Positions 24,152-37,340 are shown, numbered from the stretch's first letter. The stretch: 64,000 nucleotides of DNA from Pseudorasbora parva (GCF_024679245.1 NC_090182.1:38357047-38421046), one strand, 5' to 3'. Notes: generated by a model not told the origin, from the letters alone. Numbers and translations are program-made.

Positions 24152-25220
24152 ATTCATTTTTTTATTTTAATTTATTTTTCACTTTTTATTCAGTCATGGA
24201 CAAAACAGCAATGTCCGAGTCCGACCCCACAAATCACTCTTCAAAGTACTTCACTATGTATTTGCTGTAGCTTATTGATTGCATCTCTGTGTCGTTCTCG
24301 TTTATAAAAAATCTTTCCCCTCACACTTATTCATGCTGTGAATGTGGCAAAATAGCTCTATTACTTTAGTCAGCTTAGATTAGACAGCACGTCTTATACA
24401 GGAGACAGTTATAGAAGTCTATTATTCCATCAAGCGTTTCAAACGTAATGTTTCTCAGTGTCTGTGTGATGGCTTTGAGTGCCAGATTCTGATTTCATTC
24501 TCCAGCAGGAGAGTGTCAGATGCTGCTGTAGTATTGTAATGCATATTCATGCATAAATAAACAGCAATGAACACGTTTGACGTGCTGACAACCTTATTGT
24601 TGCGCAGAGCTGAGTTATGGTCGACTGTTGCATAATAACCACGGCAATAGCAGTGTTTTCCTCACACCTCAGAAGCCTTTGTTGGCATGAATCATTCAAT
24701 CAAAGCAGGTGGTGCTGTTTCTGCAGAAGCGGTCTGCTTTTTTTCCGGATTTCTGATTTCTCATGGAGTTTCTCAGGGAGTGTGTTTGCTGTAACACTTA
24801 GCCTGGGTGCAACACAAAACTTTCCACGAATCCCCTCCACGCCCTTTGGTTTTATCATGTTTATTTTTTAGATGTCTCAATTAACTTGTTTTCTCTTGCA
24901 AGATGATCAATTGTGTGGATCAATTGTTTTGTCTCTGTGACATTTAGTCTCTATATTTGATGATTTGTTAGTCCAGTCTCTCAGTGTGAGAGAGTTTAGG
25001 GCCAATTAACAGAAGTTTTGATGCACTGCAAACTCTGCTGTTTATTTAAAACCATAGTTTTGACAGTTCATTTACACGGCAACAGCATTTTGGGGGTCTA
25101 AAAGTACAACCTTTTAAAAATGGTTTCTAACTAAGTAATTTTTTTTGTGAAAAAGATCTATCTGTAAACTTGTATCTATGTGTAAACTTAAAAAACACAA
25201 ATTTGTGAAAACGGTGACAA
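24152..25220. other. Intronic sequence without recognised genes
   Basis: The first 30 bp continue the duplicated block. The rest is unique to my eye. Confidence 0.4.
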
Positions 25221-25815
25221 CCATGGACTGTAAAAAAATATGGACATAGCGTCCATGATGTCACCCATAGGATTCTGAAGATCAGTTTTGAAGCGTAGTA
25301 GGGTCAAACTGGCCTTTGCCATCTTGGCAGCACGTCATTGCGCGTCACTCATGGATAAATGATAATAGGCAAAGAGGCGGGACGGGGGCGGAGCTGAGGT
25401 GACACGATGACTAACAGACAGCAGACAAACTGCTATCCACCTGTCACTCAAAGTGGCCACGCACTTAATTATGCTTAAACTTTAAGGTTTTATACAATGT
25501 AAACGAATGAGTTCTAAAAAAAAAAACTTTAAAAAAAACACCCCCCTCACAGCTGTCCTGAAGGGCAAAATTAACTATATAGACCACAATCAAAATTTGT
25601 ACTAGACTGTAAACATGTTTTTTTCTGCTGTAAAGTTGGGTATTTTAACATGGGGCTCAATGAGATTCTGCTCTCTTCTGGAGCCTGTCCCTAGTGGTCA
25701 GTCGATGAATTGCAGTTTAAGTCACTTCCGTATCAGCTTCAACAAAAAGTGCGGGGGGTTGCCGCTTGGTGACGACATGCGCATGTGTATTACGTGTTCA
25801 GTCCATAGGCAGGTA
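25221..25815. mobile_element. Probable DNA element (CCATGGACTGTAAAAAAATA)
   Basis: Opens with ATGGACTGTAAAAAA then GTCCATGATGTCACCC and closes with CGTGTTCAGTCCATAGG; the TGGACTG and CAGTCCA ends are inverted. The interior is GC-richer than its flanks, with CACGTCATTGCGCGTCACTC. Family resembles a dispersed fish repeat; no coding frame. Confidence 0.45.
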
Positions 25816-26006
25816 CTGTTTATTTACAAAGTGACATCAGCATCTACTGGCCGTGCTGCCTAATGCTCATATTTCATGTGAACGGGGATCGTTTTGACAA
25901 CTTTTATCGTCTGTACGTGATAAAACGCAAATGTAAATATTACTTAAACTTATTTAAAGATTTGGTTTCATGTGAAATTTGGCTGCAAAATCTTTTTACT
26001 TAATAA

Positions 26007-26009
<3 letters not shown>

Positions 26010-26083
<74 letters not shown>
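26010..26083. repeat. (AAT)n microsatellite
   Basis: About 24 AAT units. Confidence 0.97.
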
Positions 26084-26086
<3 letters not shown>

Positions 26087-26249
26087 TAGAAAACTGGCTA
26101 ACATAAATAGATTTTTTTGTTGAACTTGTGATAGTCTTGGTAGCATCAATAACAATGGGTTTAACAAAACATCATTATATCATATCATATCAATATTAAT
26201 ATTTTACAATGTATGCCATAATTTTCCAGTAACGTCAAGTGTTATTTAG

Positions 26250-26555
26250 GGATGTACGATATATCGGTCACCATATCATTATCAGCCGAAAATATATGTT
26301 TATTATTAATCGTTATTGGCCTGAAAAGAACATTTGGCTGGTGTATTAAAGCCGATAAATAATGGATTATTTCCTTCAGCTAAGAGTCCAACATTCAAGT
26401 CTGTCATATAGGCTACATGAAATTATTATGAGAACATTATAATCGTGTGCTTGGGACAAATGGTGAGACTTTTGTTTTTGTAATCAGGCTCAATATATCA
26501 GTTATTGGTTATCGCATCGGCCAAAATGTCCATACCGGTGCATGGCTATCTTTTA
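26250..26555. mobile_element. hAT-like MITE (GGGATGTACGATATATCGG)
   Basis: Left end AGGGATGTACGATATATCGG; right end includes the inverse-like GCATCGGCC and CCGGTGCATGGCTA. This matches the layout of fish elements ending in GATGCACGATATATCGG. Interior non-coding. Confidence 0.55.
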
Positions 26556-28308
26556 ATTTATACATTAATAAGTTTAATTATAAAAGTTTAATTATAAAAT
26601 TATGATAAATTATGATTATGATAAATTATAAAATTATGAGTTTAATAAAAAAATTATAACCTATTAAATCATAACTAAATAAGTAATCATTTAAAATAAT
26701 GCAAATTATACAATTGTAATGAAACATTTGATGAAAGTGTATAAATTAAACGATATATTTGTCTTTTGAAGTAATACATGTAAAGCATACTTTAAATCTA
26801 AGTTGAAATGTATAATCATTCATATTGTAAATATAACATTGGATATATAACAATATTAAGTGTGTATATATTTTATGAAAGATATTTATGTTAACAAGGC
26901 GAGTTATGCAGAAAATTCTCGCCTGAGCGATTCTAATAATTTGCTTCAGCAGTTAGTTTGTTTAACTGAATTGGTTGTAAAAGCAAAGGAGCTAACATTA
27001 GCGCTACATTAACTCTTTGACTCCATGTTTAGATAATTCCCCAAGGGTTTCTGTAGCCGCGCGCACCCTGTGGGCTTTTCACGTCCTGGAAATTCAAACC
27101 TTTTAGTTACAGGAGCACCGCGGGGACTTCATGCTAAAATGCCCCGTGAAACAGCAGACACAGGAAGCTTCAGAAGTCAACAGAGGAATGATCTAGATGG
27201 CAGAGGAAAACGTCATCAATTCGCCGCTGACGGCAATATAGCCTGGCTCCTGTGATTTATGGCACGCTGCTGTTTTTCCCAGTGCGCTGTTCCTCCTCCG
27301 CCATGGCATTGAGTTATTAGCCAAAGTGTGAGCAACATACCTGTTAGAGATCAATCCGGCACTTTCTCTGTTTGCAGGGACCTGCTTGACTTCCATGTTT
27401 GCAGCTTTACCCACATTGATATTTCACTATTGATTTTCCTCTGTTCATTTCTTGCCTCCTTCAGCACCTGGACTGATAGGCCAGTTGTGTTTAGCCGGTT
27501 TTATTGTGATGTGACAGAGATGGATGTGACATTGTCCTCTGTGGGCTGCTGGATAGTGGAAGTGTTAATGAAGCCATTAGCACAGTCCGAGAGAGAGGCG
27601 AGTGTGGCGAAATTACCATTATTCTGCCACCATTAAGTCGTAATCTGCCAACTTCTCTCTCTCGCTTCCATTCTCTCCATTTCCACCTCTTTCTCTCCTA
27701 CACTTGCTGATCCACTTCGACTGCCCTGTAAAGCTTCATTAATTCATTTGTTATCAAAAGCAGTTAACCACAAAAAGAGTGCGGAGGAGTGATGGGGGAT
27801 CGTAATAATGTATACTATAATTACCATCCACACCGGCTTCTAAATGAAACGAGCACAAATGAAGAAGAAGAAAAAAAACAAATGGCTACACAATTCATAA
27901 ATCTCATTACCTCAAAACTTAATTCTTATAAAGAGACAGAAGCTCATTTGGTCAGCACAAAAGCAGGAACAAAAATGATCATCACTCAAAGTATTCGGCT
28001 AACCTTGGATTTATCTGAAGTCAAAGAACTTTCGCTGTACAATTTGTCTGTGGCGCTCAACAGATTCCGAACGTTCTGGAAAGTCTGCAGCTCTCAGGGC
28101 TTCTTATTTCCTGATGGACTGGGACTCATTTTAAGCTTGTTTAATTAAGTGCAAAATGCCTCAAGTTGACAGGAACTTATTTTTGGTCAATGGCTATGTG
28201 CTGGAGTCTAGAGATTAATGATGAAAATGAATAGTCAATACCAATTCTAAAATGTAATGTTTCAAAAGCTAAAGTGCTATAAGAGGGGTTTTCAAGTTAA
28301 GTCACCTT
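26556..28308. other. Intronic sequence without recognised genes
   Basis: 26556-27000 is very AT-rich. 27055-27700 is unique, balanced in composition and could hold a conserved element. A 118-codon ATG frame at 27792-28148 matches nothing I recognise and lies in AT-rich sequence; I treat it as chance. Confidence 0.35.
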
Positions 28309-28483
28309 TAGTGGCAAGAAAAGAGAAAGAAAAAGTATGTGGACCCCATGCAGAATCTGTGAAAATGTTAATCATTTTAACAAAATAAGAGGTATTGTAC
28401 AAAATGCTTTTGTTTTTTTCTGTTAGTTAGTTCTGTCCTTCATATTTTTACATAAACGATTGCTTATATATAGACAACAAGAC

Positions 28484-28515
<32 letters not shown>

Positions 28516-28929
28516 ATTTTAATTTATAAAAATGACCCCCAAGGACTCACAAATATTGAAAAAAGGTTCAAACATTCACTGATTCTCCAGAAGGAAACGC
28601 AACACATTAACAGCTGGGGTGTGAAAACTTTCTGAAATTGAAGATTAAGGTAAAATGTACCTAATTTGTATTCCGGGAAAAAATGAAGTATCTTCTGTTC
28701 CGAAGGGCAGTATGAAATCGACATCTTCATCCTGTTCAAATGTTTTCCCCCCCAGGCTCTTTGTGTTGTTTCCTTCTGAATCTACATGTATTATGTAAAA
28801 TATCTTACGCAGGACAGTACTAAACAAAAAAATGTACATGCATTTTGTATGATCGCTCTCATTTTGTTAAAATTATTCACATTTTCACAGATTCTGCAAG
28901 GGTTTCACATACTTTTTCTTGCCACTGTA
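28309..28929. mobile_element. Tc1/mariner-like MITE (GTGGCAAGAAAAAG ends)
   Basis: Long inverted arms: left AGTGGCAAGAAAAGAGAAAG, GCAGAATCTGTGAAAATG, ATTTTAACAAAAT; right the inverse, ending CTTTTTCTTGCCACTG then TA (28928-28929). The CAGTGGCAAGAAAAAGTATG end is a well-known vertebrate mariner-type terminus. A 31-base A run sits at 28484-28514. No transposase. Confidence 0.7.
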
Positions 28930-29157
28930 CTGCATAAAGAGCTTTATACAATTGTTTCAAAGTACCTTTACAGGTATAACAGGAAAATGATTCTGTGATG
29001 CAAACAGCTGTACAGCAAGGGACCACCTTTTTAAACTGTATTACCGGTATATTTAAACACATGGAGTAATACATTTCCAAAATGAAATAATTGACTTTTA
29101 AATTGCCATTATACTAAAGTGAAAGCAAATGAGTAAAACAAATGTTGACAATATTTT

Positions 29158-29258
<101 letters not shown>

Positions 29259-29530
29259 CATCAGTAAAGTAAAGCTATATATATAATTTTTACAGTTTAA
29301 CTTTTTTCTATCCACCTTTTAAGCTATTCTAGACAAACACTGAAGAGAAACATCAACTTAATTGGTTTTACAATCCCCATGAGTAAAATAAAGCTAAGAT
29401 AAAATAAAAAACACCTTTGAAAGTACTTAAATCACCTGTTCTATTGAATATACTCCTTTATTTAACAAGTAAAATTGAAATGTGGACATAAACAAATTCC
29501 TCAGCAAACATTGCCTCTAGTTTTCCATAT

Positions 29531-30633
29531 ATTTATTCAACAAAACAGTAATAAAAACAAAGAAACAAGTTACAAGTAATAAATTATACTACAGAACAGC
29601 CATGTTTTTGTCATGGCTGCATTGACTGCATATTCAAACTTGACCGAGGAGACAATTCTCGGGTACTGAACTGAGTCAGTTCTCTGTACAGTATAGTTGC
29701 TGTAAGAACACTGATCTGAACGCGAAGCCGTGGCTAAGAACTTACTTGTGAAGACGGCAAGGCATCTAGTTTTACCTTAGGGGATTTGTTCCTCCAAATG
29801 AGTTTACTTATTGACAAGGTCTTGCACTGCAAACATTCACCGAGTGAAGATAACTGTTGAAATGGTCAATTCGAATGCATTTGATTGGAAACATTGAGTT
29901 TATCCCCCTTCAGAATGTACGTTTAATTGCCCCTTGTTTTATGGTCATTACATACAAATCCATGAATAGAACAAGCAAGCAAAAAAAAAAAAAAAGAACA
30001 CAGATATTGGCAGGAATGGCCAAGTGAGAGGAAACAACAGACGCATGCTATCTGAACGAAGAAATCTTTAGAGGAAGTGTCAACTATACCAAAAGCAATG
30101 TGTGTGCTCGTTCTCGATAATATTGATCAGGCCGAACTACGTTTATGCTACCAATTAACATTGTACATTCTCATTAAGGTCATATTAGACACAGTCAGCA
30201 GTTGTTGACTGATGCCCAACAATCCAGAAAACACGGAAATCGATATGAATGTGCAAATGTGTTACTGCCCACCCTACAGCATAGTCATGCAATCGTAACA
30301 AAGCATTAACAAAGGCAACATTTGCTTAGTAAGAAGTACAGCCTAATTGATATATCAGGGTCATGTGATTGTGAAAGATTCTCAATAGCGTGTATACAAG
30401 GGAATGGAGACTAGCTCATAAATGTAGCAGTCTATCGTGACATAAATCGAATAGAAACCGGATTAAAACTTCTCCATCAGATATCGGAGTCTGAATCTAT
30501 GTTGTTCGCACATTACATGACATCGGAAAGTGATTTCAGAAGTGGAACAATGACGACTATGGTGTTAATATGCCGATATGATGTCACAATCATTGACGAA
30601 ACACTTTTTGTTAAGACCCTGCCATGAATTTAT
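29531..30633 (-). other. Possible 3' UTR of the minus-strand coding-like fragment
   Basis: On the minus strand a polyadenylation signal AATAAA lies at 29537-29532, and the 1.1 kb up to the stop codon at 30634 is non-coding and free of obvious transposon ends. No A tail follows the signal in the genome, so a simple tailed retrocopy is not shown. Assignment depends wholly on the fragment at 30634-30915. Confidence 0.25.
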
Positions 30634-30915
30634 TTAAAAAGTGTTGTCGTATACATGGATGCGTTTGACTGTGGTGGGCCTCTCGGTCTCGGGTGAGGGA
30701 CTGTTTCCTGTGGCAGCCTTCCTTAATGAGGGACCTGAATGGTATCTGAGCTTTACAGGAATGCCAGGTCCTTCTCCGCTCCGTGAGCTGGAGTCTGTGG
30801 CCCCACCGCTCTGGCGTAACCGTGGCGGGCCATGGTGGGGGATGCAGATAGCACAGGCTCTGTGGATGGAGATAAGGGTATCCTGGCAGCCATGGGTAAG
30901 GACGAGGAGGGGGCT
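30634..30915 (-). pseudogene. Unidentified coding-like fragment (possible last exon or pseudogene C-terminus)
   Basis: A 282-base minus frame starts right after an AG (TTTTAG at 30916-30921, acceptor-like) and ends at TAA 30634-30636. Its last half looks like real protein: Ser/Thr/Pro/Arg-rich, with SSSRSGEGPGIPVKLRYHS, SPSPETERPTTVKR and a C-terminal IHVYDNTF. The first half looks better in the neighbouring frame (SLPMAARIPLSPSTEP, SASPTMARHGYAR), which suggests a frameshift around 30800-30810. It is GC-rich against an AT-rich intron. I cannot name the family. Options: a frameshifted retrocopy, a relic exon, or chance in GC-rich DNA. Confidence 0.35.
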
Positions 30916-31194
30916 CTAAAAGCCTACCACACCAGTGCAACCTCTTTCACTTCATATGGGTTGATGTGAGGTTCAGAAACATGCTATGGGCATAAGTTAT
31001 GAATTCCATAAATCCATAAAGTTATTTGTGAATGTGAACTCACAGTGTAATAGGAGGTCATTGGTGAAGCATTTGATGTTTTGGCATTGGTTTTTGGCAG
31101 TGTGCTGTTTGTTATGTTCAGAGCAGAATTTTGTCATTAGCTGCTGTTGATGTGACTGTAACAATATGGTGTATTATATATATCACAATTAATG
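30916..31194. other. Unique sequence
   Basis: Nothing recognised. Confidence 0.4.
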
Positions 31195-32100
31195 ATGATA
31201 ATAATAATAAGACATTTTATTTATAAAGCACTTTACATTTTTAAGAAAATATCAAAATGCTACAAAGGGAGGAAATGAAATAAAACAGTCCGAGCAATTA
31301 AGAATTAAGATAAAATCATCACAAATGTAAACACAAAGCAATTTAAACATTGAAAGACTTTTTAAACAGGTACGTTTTAGTCCCTTTTTAAAAGCTTCAG
31401 TCATTTGTGGAGCCCTCAGATGTTCAGGGAGGGCATTCCACGGGTGTGGAGCAGCGGCACAGAAGACTCTGTCCCCAATGGTGCGGGTCTTAATCCTAGG
31501 GGGATGGAGCCGATGAGTGTTTGTGGAGCGAAGAATACGTGCTGAGATCTGTGGAGTAATGAGTTCTTTAAAGTAGGTGGGAGCATTGCCATGAATGCAC
31601 TGGTATGTGAGGGGGGAAACTTTATACTCGATCCGAGCGGAAATAGGAAGCCAATGTAGAGACTGAAGAATTGGTGTGTTCATATTTATGCACTCTCATC
31701 AGGATCCTAGCGGCACTGTTCTGTATGTGCTGGAGTTTCTGGATGCTCTTGCTAGGATTTCCAAAGAGAAGAGCATTACAGTAATCCAGTCTCGAGGAGA
31801 AAAAGGCATGAACGAGTTTCTCAGCATCATGAAGGGTAAATGTGAGGGATGGAGTCTGGCTATATTCCTGAGGTGACAAAAAGATGTTTTGCAAAGATAT
31901 TTAATGTGGGCCTCCAAGGTTAAGTGTGGCTCAAACCTTACACCGAGCTTGGTGACTAAGGATGATAGAGTAATGTCCTGGCCAAAAAATATAATAGAGG
32001 TTATGGTGGATGATCCGATCTTATGAAAGAAACCATTGAGGATGGCTTCTGTCTTAGAGCTGTTCCGCTGGAGAAAGTTGTAGTTCAGACAGGCAGAAAG
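31195..32100 (-). mobile_element. L2-like LINE, 3' part of the reverse transcriptase ORF, frameshifted
   Basis: Minus-strand pieces in shifting frames read in order LQRNSSKTEAILNG, FFGQDITLSSLVTKLGVRF, HLTLEAHIKYLCKTSF, then LTFTLHDAEKLVHAF, SSRLDYCNALLFGNP, IQKLQHIQNSAARILMR, then LHWLPISARIEYKVS, GDRVFCAAAPHPWNALPEHL. These are the C-terminal landmarks of L2/CR1-clade reverse transcriptases. The 3' end shows AATGTAAAGTGCTTTATAAA and a short (TTA)n tail at 31195-31215. 5'-truncated, several frame breaks, inactive. Confidence 0.9.
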
Positions 32101-32159
32101 TGTTGATGATGACAACAATGACAATGACGATAATGATGAATGAGTGTAATAATAATAAG

Positions 32160-32335
32160 TGTAGTAGTACTATAGACTGGACTCAGTCTCAAATCCATGT
32201 CCAAGACAATATTTTCATGGTTCTTGGTCTTGTCTTGAACTCTGGAGCATTGGACTCTGACCCTCTTCAAGTCCTGGTCTTGGTCTTGACTCGATCTGCT
32301 TCTGGTCTTGGTCTTGAGACTAACTTTTCCACTTA
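32160..32335. repeat. GGTCTTGGTCTTGAC-type repeat fragment
   Basis: Imperfect short repeats of TTGGTCTTGTCTTGAACTC. A related stretch (GTCTGGACAAGACCAGACTC) lies at about 39945-40020 in inverse orientation. Probably the end of a dispersed fish element. Confidence 0.4.
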
Positions 32336-32589
32336 GTGTTCACATTGCCATTTTAACTCGGAACGGTATATGTTCATAACCTGATTGGTCAGCTTTTGTT
32401 ACATATATTTCGCAACACAACTTACAGAACATCCAAAACGAGGCTAAATGCGCTTGCAGTTGTTTGTGTGTAGCCTACATGTGATTTCAGAAATAAAACG
32501 TAATTTTTCTAAAAAGAAAACAAATTAGATGTTAATTTTAAGATACCAGTCTTATTTTCTCTTATATATTTAGTATTGCTCTTTAATAA

Positions 32590-32675
32590 AGAAAACAGTG
32601 ATTATTATCCGATTAATCGATCAATTAAGTGTGTGATTAATCGATTACAAAAATAATCGATAGCTGCAGCCCTAG
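32590..32675. mobile_element. hAT-like terminus fragment (AATCGATAGCTGCAGCCCTA)
   Basis: GATTAATCGATTACAAAAAT then AATCGATAGCTGCAGCCCTA is the inverse of the common fish AGGGCTGCARCTATCGATTA terminus. Other end not seen. Confidence 0.5.
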
Positions 32676-33945
32676 TGCACACCAGGGTTTTTGAATGGTA
32701 GCGTTCACACGTATTCAAGTGGCTAACATAGTGGCTAAGTTTATGCAACTGGCTCCTGCTGGTCTTGAACGCAATAAGGCATAATGTACAGTAGGCCTGG
32801 GTATTCCTGAATTAATTCCCAAATTGAATTAGATTTAGATTCAATTAATGCCAATAGGTAATCAGATCTCATAAGAAAACAACTATTTTGTGAGGTGGCG
32901 ATTTCGTATAAATCCGAGGATCGGGAATGACTTCACAACATTAGCAAGTCAGGAAGTGTACAACGAAGGCTTTTTAACAGAAATGTCGACATCAAATGTA
33001 AAAGTTCATAGATTAAAGTATATATATCTTGGGAATTAATGTGAACAACTAATGTGACCAAGGACATCTCGCTGTCATCTCTAAACAAAACTTTGGTAAA
33101 TCTTTCAAAGATTTTACGCTTCTAACTTTGGCCCAACTGTTCAGCCAGAAATACTCATTCTAACAGTTAGGGTACTTGTGAATATGACTTTGTGTCCGGC
33201 AGACTGATAAGAACCTGTGAGCTTGTGCATCAGATGGTCAGTGATGGTCTGTTGGTGGTTTTTGGGCTGAGACTTTGTCAGATGCTTCAGAATAAATCCG
33301 AGGCCAACAGAGAATGGACAAGCACAGCAAATACTGTCATAGCATTTAAATCTCAAACTCAAATGTTTCAACCTGTTATACAAACACATCCCTGAGGTAC
33401 ACATGCAAGTGAAACACAACACCCGACATCAAACAGACGGCTGTGATAATAGTGAAGGCTCAGCCATATTGTTGTCTAGAGGCACTAACGGTAATTTTTT
33501 TTTTCAGCTCCTCCTTGCAGATGCTTGAGTGAGAGGGATGTGTTAAAGAGTGGTAACACATCTGAAGAAGCTGCACTATATGCATGTGAACAAATGCTGC
33601 CTTCAAGTCATCACAGAATAATCACATTTACAAGATCAGCGCACATGAATACCACCACAATGTAGTAATTATCAGTTGGAAACAGAATTTTCCTCGAGCT
33701 CCAGTTAGGGGTGGAGTTGAAGAATCATGGTGGAAGTAAATTGACATTGGTCATAATTACTAGGGATACACTGATATTACAATTCTGGCTCATAGCAATA
33801 AGTATAGTTATTTTTATGTTATGGCTGAAAATCGATATATGTCAGAAAGAAGTCTAGAGGGAATACTAGCACATGCCATGCTGAGAATTGGCATTAAAAA
33901 TACATCTTATATTGGTATTTTCAGCAGGGATGTGCGGTAGAGTAG
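32676..33945. other. Intronic sequence without recognised genes
   Basis: A GGCCTGGGTATTCCTGAATT block near 32790 may be another element end; the rest is unique to my eye. Confidence 0.35.
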
Positions 33946-34013
33946 TTGCACTACCATTCAAAAGTTTGGGATCTGATATGTTTATGTCTCTCTTATGCTT
34001 ACCAAGGCTTGAC
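33946..34013. mobile_element. Left end of a CAAAAGTTTGGG-type DNA element
   Basis: CACTACCATTCAAAAGTTTG begins the family also found at 42655. It is cut after ACCAAGGCT where the LINE tail starts. Confidence 0.6.
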
Positions 34014-35030
34014 TGATTGATTAATTGATTGATTTTAATTGAACAGTTTTTATTTGTTCATTAACTTTATAGGGACAATGCATGTTAATGAACATTAGTA
34101 TAAAATAGCAACATTGCTCATTTACATCCACAGTCCCTAGGCACATACACACAAAGACACAGACAAAAACAAAGATGTGCAAGCATATACACTACATAAA
34201 AGACAAATACCCAACACAATATTTAAAATGTCTAAGTAAAATGTTTACACCACTGATTCTTCATAAGCCACTTTTTAAGATAATCTTTAAAAGTGTGATA
34301 AGTAGAACATAGTCTTATTGACTGCAGGTAAGCTATTCCAATATTTACTCCCTATTACAGACTATACTTTCTTGTGCAGAAGATGTGGCACCTCACAATC
34401 CCCTCTAATGATAGCCCTAGTAACAATGCTGCAATCTGTCCTCTGTTTTACAGAATATCTCAAATTAATTTAACGGAGGTGGGACAAGCCCATACTCGAC
34501 CTAATAAATAAAACAAGCAATACAATTTTCAAAACTCAATAAAGGGTGTTTTTGTTTCAGAATGTTACAGTAATGGAATGAGAGTTGTTTTTAGTCCAAC
34601 ACTTTTATCTCCTTCTTAAACATTGATTATATTAACCACCTATGAATGACCAACAACTAAAACAGTACTCAATATGTGAAAGAAGTAATTGAATGTAAAC
34701 ACAACCTGGGACTACCGACTGTCAAAAATGGCCTTAACTTTAAAATAAATATTAGACAACTTTTTTTTTTTTACATGACTTTTAAAAGTTAAAGTAGAAT
34801 CCAAAGTAACCCCAACATATGTAAACTCTTTAATAATTTCAGGCTCCTCCCCTCTCAGGAATACATGTGAATATGTCATCTCTAGTCGTTTTTCAAACAT
34901 CATACACAGATTTTTTTGTTCAATAATAGTATTAGCATTGGTAAAAAACACTGCATCAGAACATTTACATCTTGATATATAGTGAAAATACAGTTGGTCC
35001 CAAGATGGAGCCTTGTGGAATCCCATATTA
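34014..35030 (-). mobile_element. Non-LTR retrotransposon 3' fragment, second family
   Basis: The minus frame near 35020-34740 reads VFLRGEEPEIIKEFTYVGV, then LDSTLTFKSHVKK, the usual segment after the catalytic domain of CR1/Rex-type reverse transcriptases. Further down, shifted frames give AIIRGDCEVPHL and GSKYWNSLPAV, typical of the C-terminus. The 3' end is a short (ATCA/ATTA)n tail at 34014-34045. It interrupts a CAAAAGTTTGGGATC-type DNA element that starts near 33950. Inactive. Confidence 0.7.
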
Positions 35031-37340
35031 TGTGAATATATTGCCTAATGTATTACATGATATTTTCCAATATACTGCAATATATTTTTGTTTCGTTAGG
35101 GAAGGTAAGAAGAATGTGTACCCTCAATACAGTGCTTACAATATTAACCTTAGAAGTTACTGTCTTCTATCAGATTAATGTATCTCTCATGTTCCGGTTG
35201 TCAGGCAGTCAGAATGACAGTTCTCTTACAGATTGTAGTGTATACAAATCTGAATTGAAAATTAAATAAAAATGTATTTCTTCTATTGCCATGCACTGCA
35301 TTTCAGATGCTCACAGCTCTTTATCACAGCAAACAATTAGTCATAACAGGAGGCAGTTGAGAGTGAGTGTTGATGTAAACTACACTCCACTGTGCAGAGC
35401 TGTGTGTGTGTGTGTATGTGTGTGTGGTCTCAGTGGCCCACAAAACCCACTCCTCTTCCAGCCACTGGGGTGGGAAATGGGTTGAGTTTGCCTTTAGTGT
35501 GTTGATACCCCCATCCGCCTCTCTTTGACACATTCTGCTGTCAAGAAGCATGCTGGGTCTGCTTCTTTGTTTTGTCACAGTGCTTAATGCACAAACCGCA
35601 GCTTTAATACAGAGCATAGAGTAACGTACGGTGGACCGTGGACTCACACACTCGTACATAAACAAACAAACCTCATATAAACAGCCATCCATCTCACTCC
35701 CAATTGAGAGAATGACAGGGCATATTGGCTGTTGCTTGGACTGGTTTTGTATGGATTGTTTTAATAGACCGCAACCACATCCCTCTTTTGTCATGAAATA
35801 TTCCCCACATGCAGGAGAGTCGTATTTTCGCCGACATATTGCCATGACAAATCATGCTTTTTGAATGGACAAAAGCAGTCATTTTAAATGATAATGGCTA
35901 TAATGTCAGTCATTAAATCCATTGTTGTCAAATGCAAAGGCCCAAATCTCAAAAGTAGTGTTTATTTTGTGATACGCAAGTTGTTTATTTTATAATGTTC
36001 ATTTGAGATGAATGCACCCGTAGCCATTAAATTATATAAAATGCATTTTTTTAAATCAAAAGACTGCAGAACAATAATTATTTATGCCGTGTCCCCCCGC
36101 AGTAACTCCTATTAAAATGATATCCTTGTTAATTACATGAACCGACTGCAGAATTTATTTTACAAACAGAGAAGGGATTTTGTAGTCTGTGTGCATGACG
36201 CCTCTACAATTACAAATCAGGCGCTCAGCCAATTTTCTGGAGTAAGAGCGCAGATTCGAAACAGTTCCTTAACACAAGTTCAGGTAAAAGCTGGATTGAA
36301 TCGCACATTTAATTTTAATCTCAACAGGGTCCCATGAGGAATTAATATAAAGGTTTATTTGCAGCGTTTCACAGCTGACGTTGATGGGTGATGCCGCTTG
36401 CATTGTTTTTCTGAGTGCTTTCTGCTAACAAGCTCTTTATCTAGTTTGGTCACTAGCTAAAATATGCGACTCGTGAAGATGCTCAGCTGCAGTCGAAATC
36501 CGGACTTCTTTCACTTGCCGCCTGGTCGAGTTTTCAGAGCTGTATCCATTACTGTCATCTTCCGAATGCCTTGACAACACACAAAAAGAGCCTAGCTTTG
36601 TATCAAATATTTACCCTCAACAATAGCTCAACAAGAGAGTCAGCTTCGCCTTAAATTCCAGCTCATAAACGTGACAAGTTGTGCTCATTTGAAGTCTTTG
36701 TGGCTGCATGTTGACAGTGATCATGTAAAATGGAAATAAAAGCAGGAATATTTAAATACGCCGTACAAATCGCTCGCTTCTAGGGTGGGAAATAAAAGAG
36801 AAGCAAAAAGGAAAAACAGAACAATAATGTTTCCAGACGCACTCAAAGGATGAACTGTCACACTTGTTTGGCTTTGGAAAAAGCCTCTCTATTCAAAAGA
36901 AGATCTTCTGATCTACAAAACACAAGTGTTCTTGCATGCATAATGAATAATGGCCGATGGGGGGGCAGTGGAGAACACACTTCAATAAGAGAATCAAACA
37001 GATGATGGGGTCTACAGTCAGACCTTTGTGGTCAATAGAATACCTATTAGAGGTAGGCATGTCCCCACAGAGACAGTGGAGACCGCTGTGAGAAGACACT
37101 GTTAATATGTATGGCATTACAATATTTCTGTTTTGTTTTGGGTGGTGGGGGTCGGGGTGGTTGCGCCTCACTGTGCCTCAACCACAGATTATTTTAACCA
37201 TGATACCCTTCTGAGCCCAACAATGGTTGAAAAACTTTTATTAAAATCATGGTCTGGTCTAAAGGAATTCATTAAAAATAAAATAAAAATATTTTAAATA
37301 ATATTTAATAATATATATTAAATTATATTTATTATATTAT
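35031..37340. other. Intronic sequence without recognised genes
   Basis: A short (TG)n lies at 35402-35426. 35730-36340 is unique and balanced in composition. A 173-codon minus frame across 35324-35845 includes the TG tract and matches nothing; taken as chance. Confidence 0.35.

Noticed and set aside
27792..28148. 118-codon ATG frame
   Set aside because: No recognisable domain, AT-rich codon mix, no splice or promoter context.
35324..35845. 173-codon minus frame
   Set aside because: It includes a TG microsatellite and no family signature.
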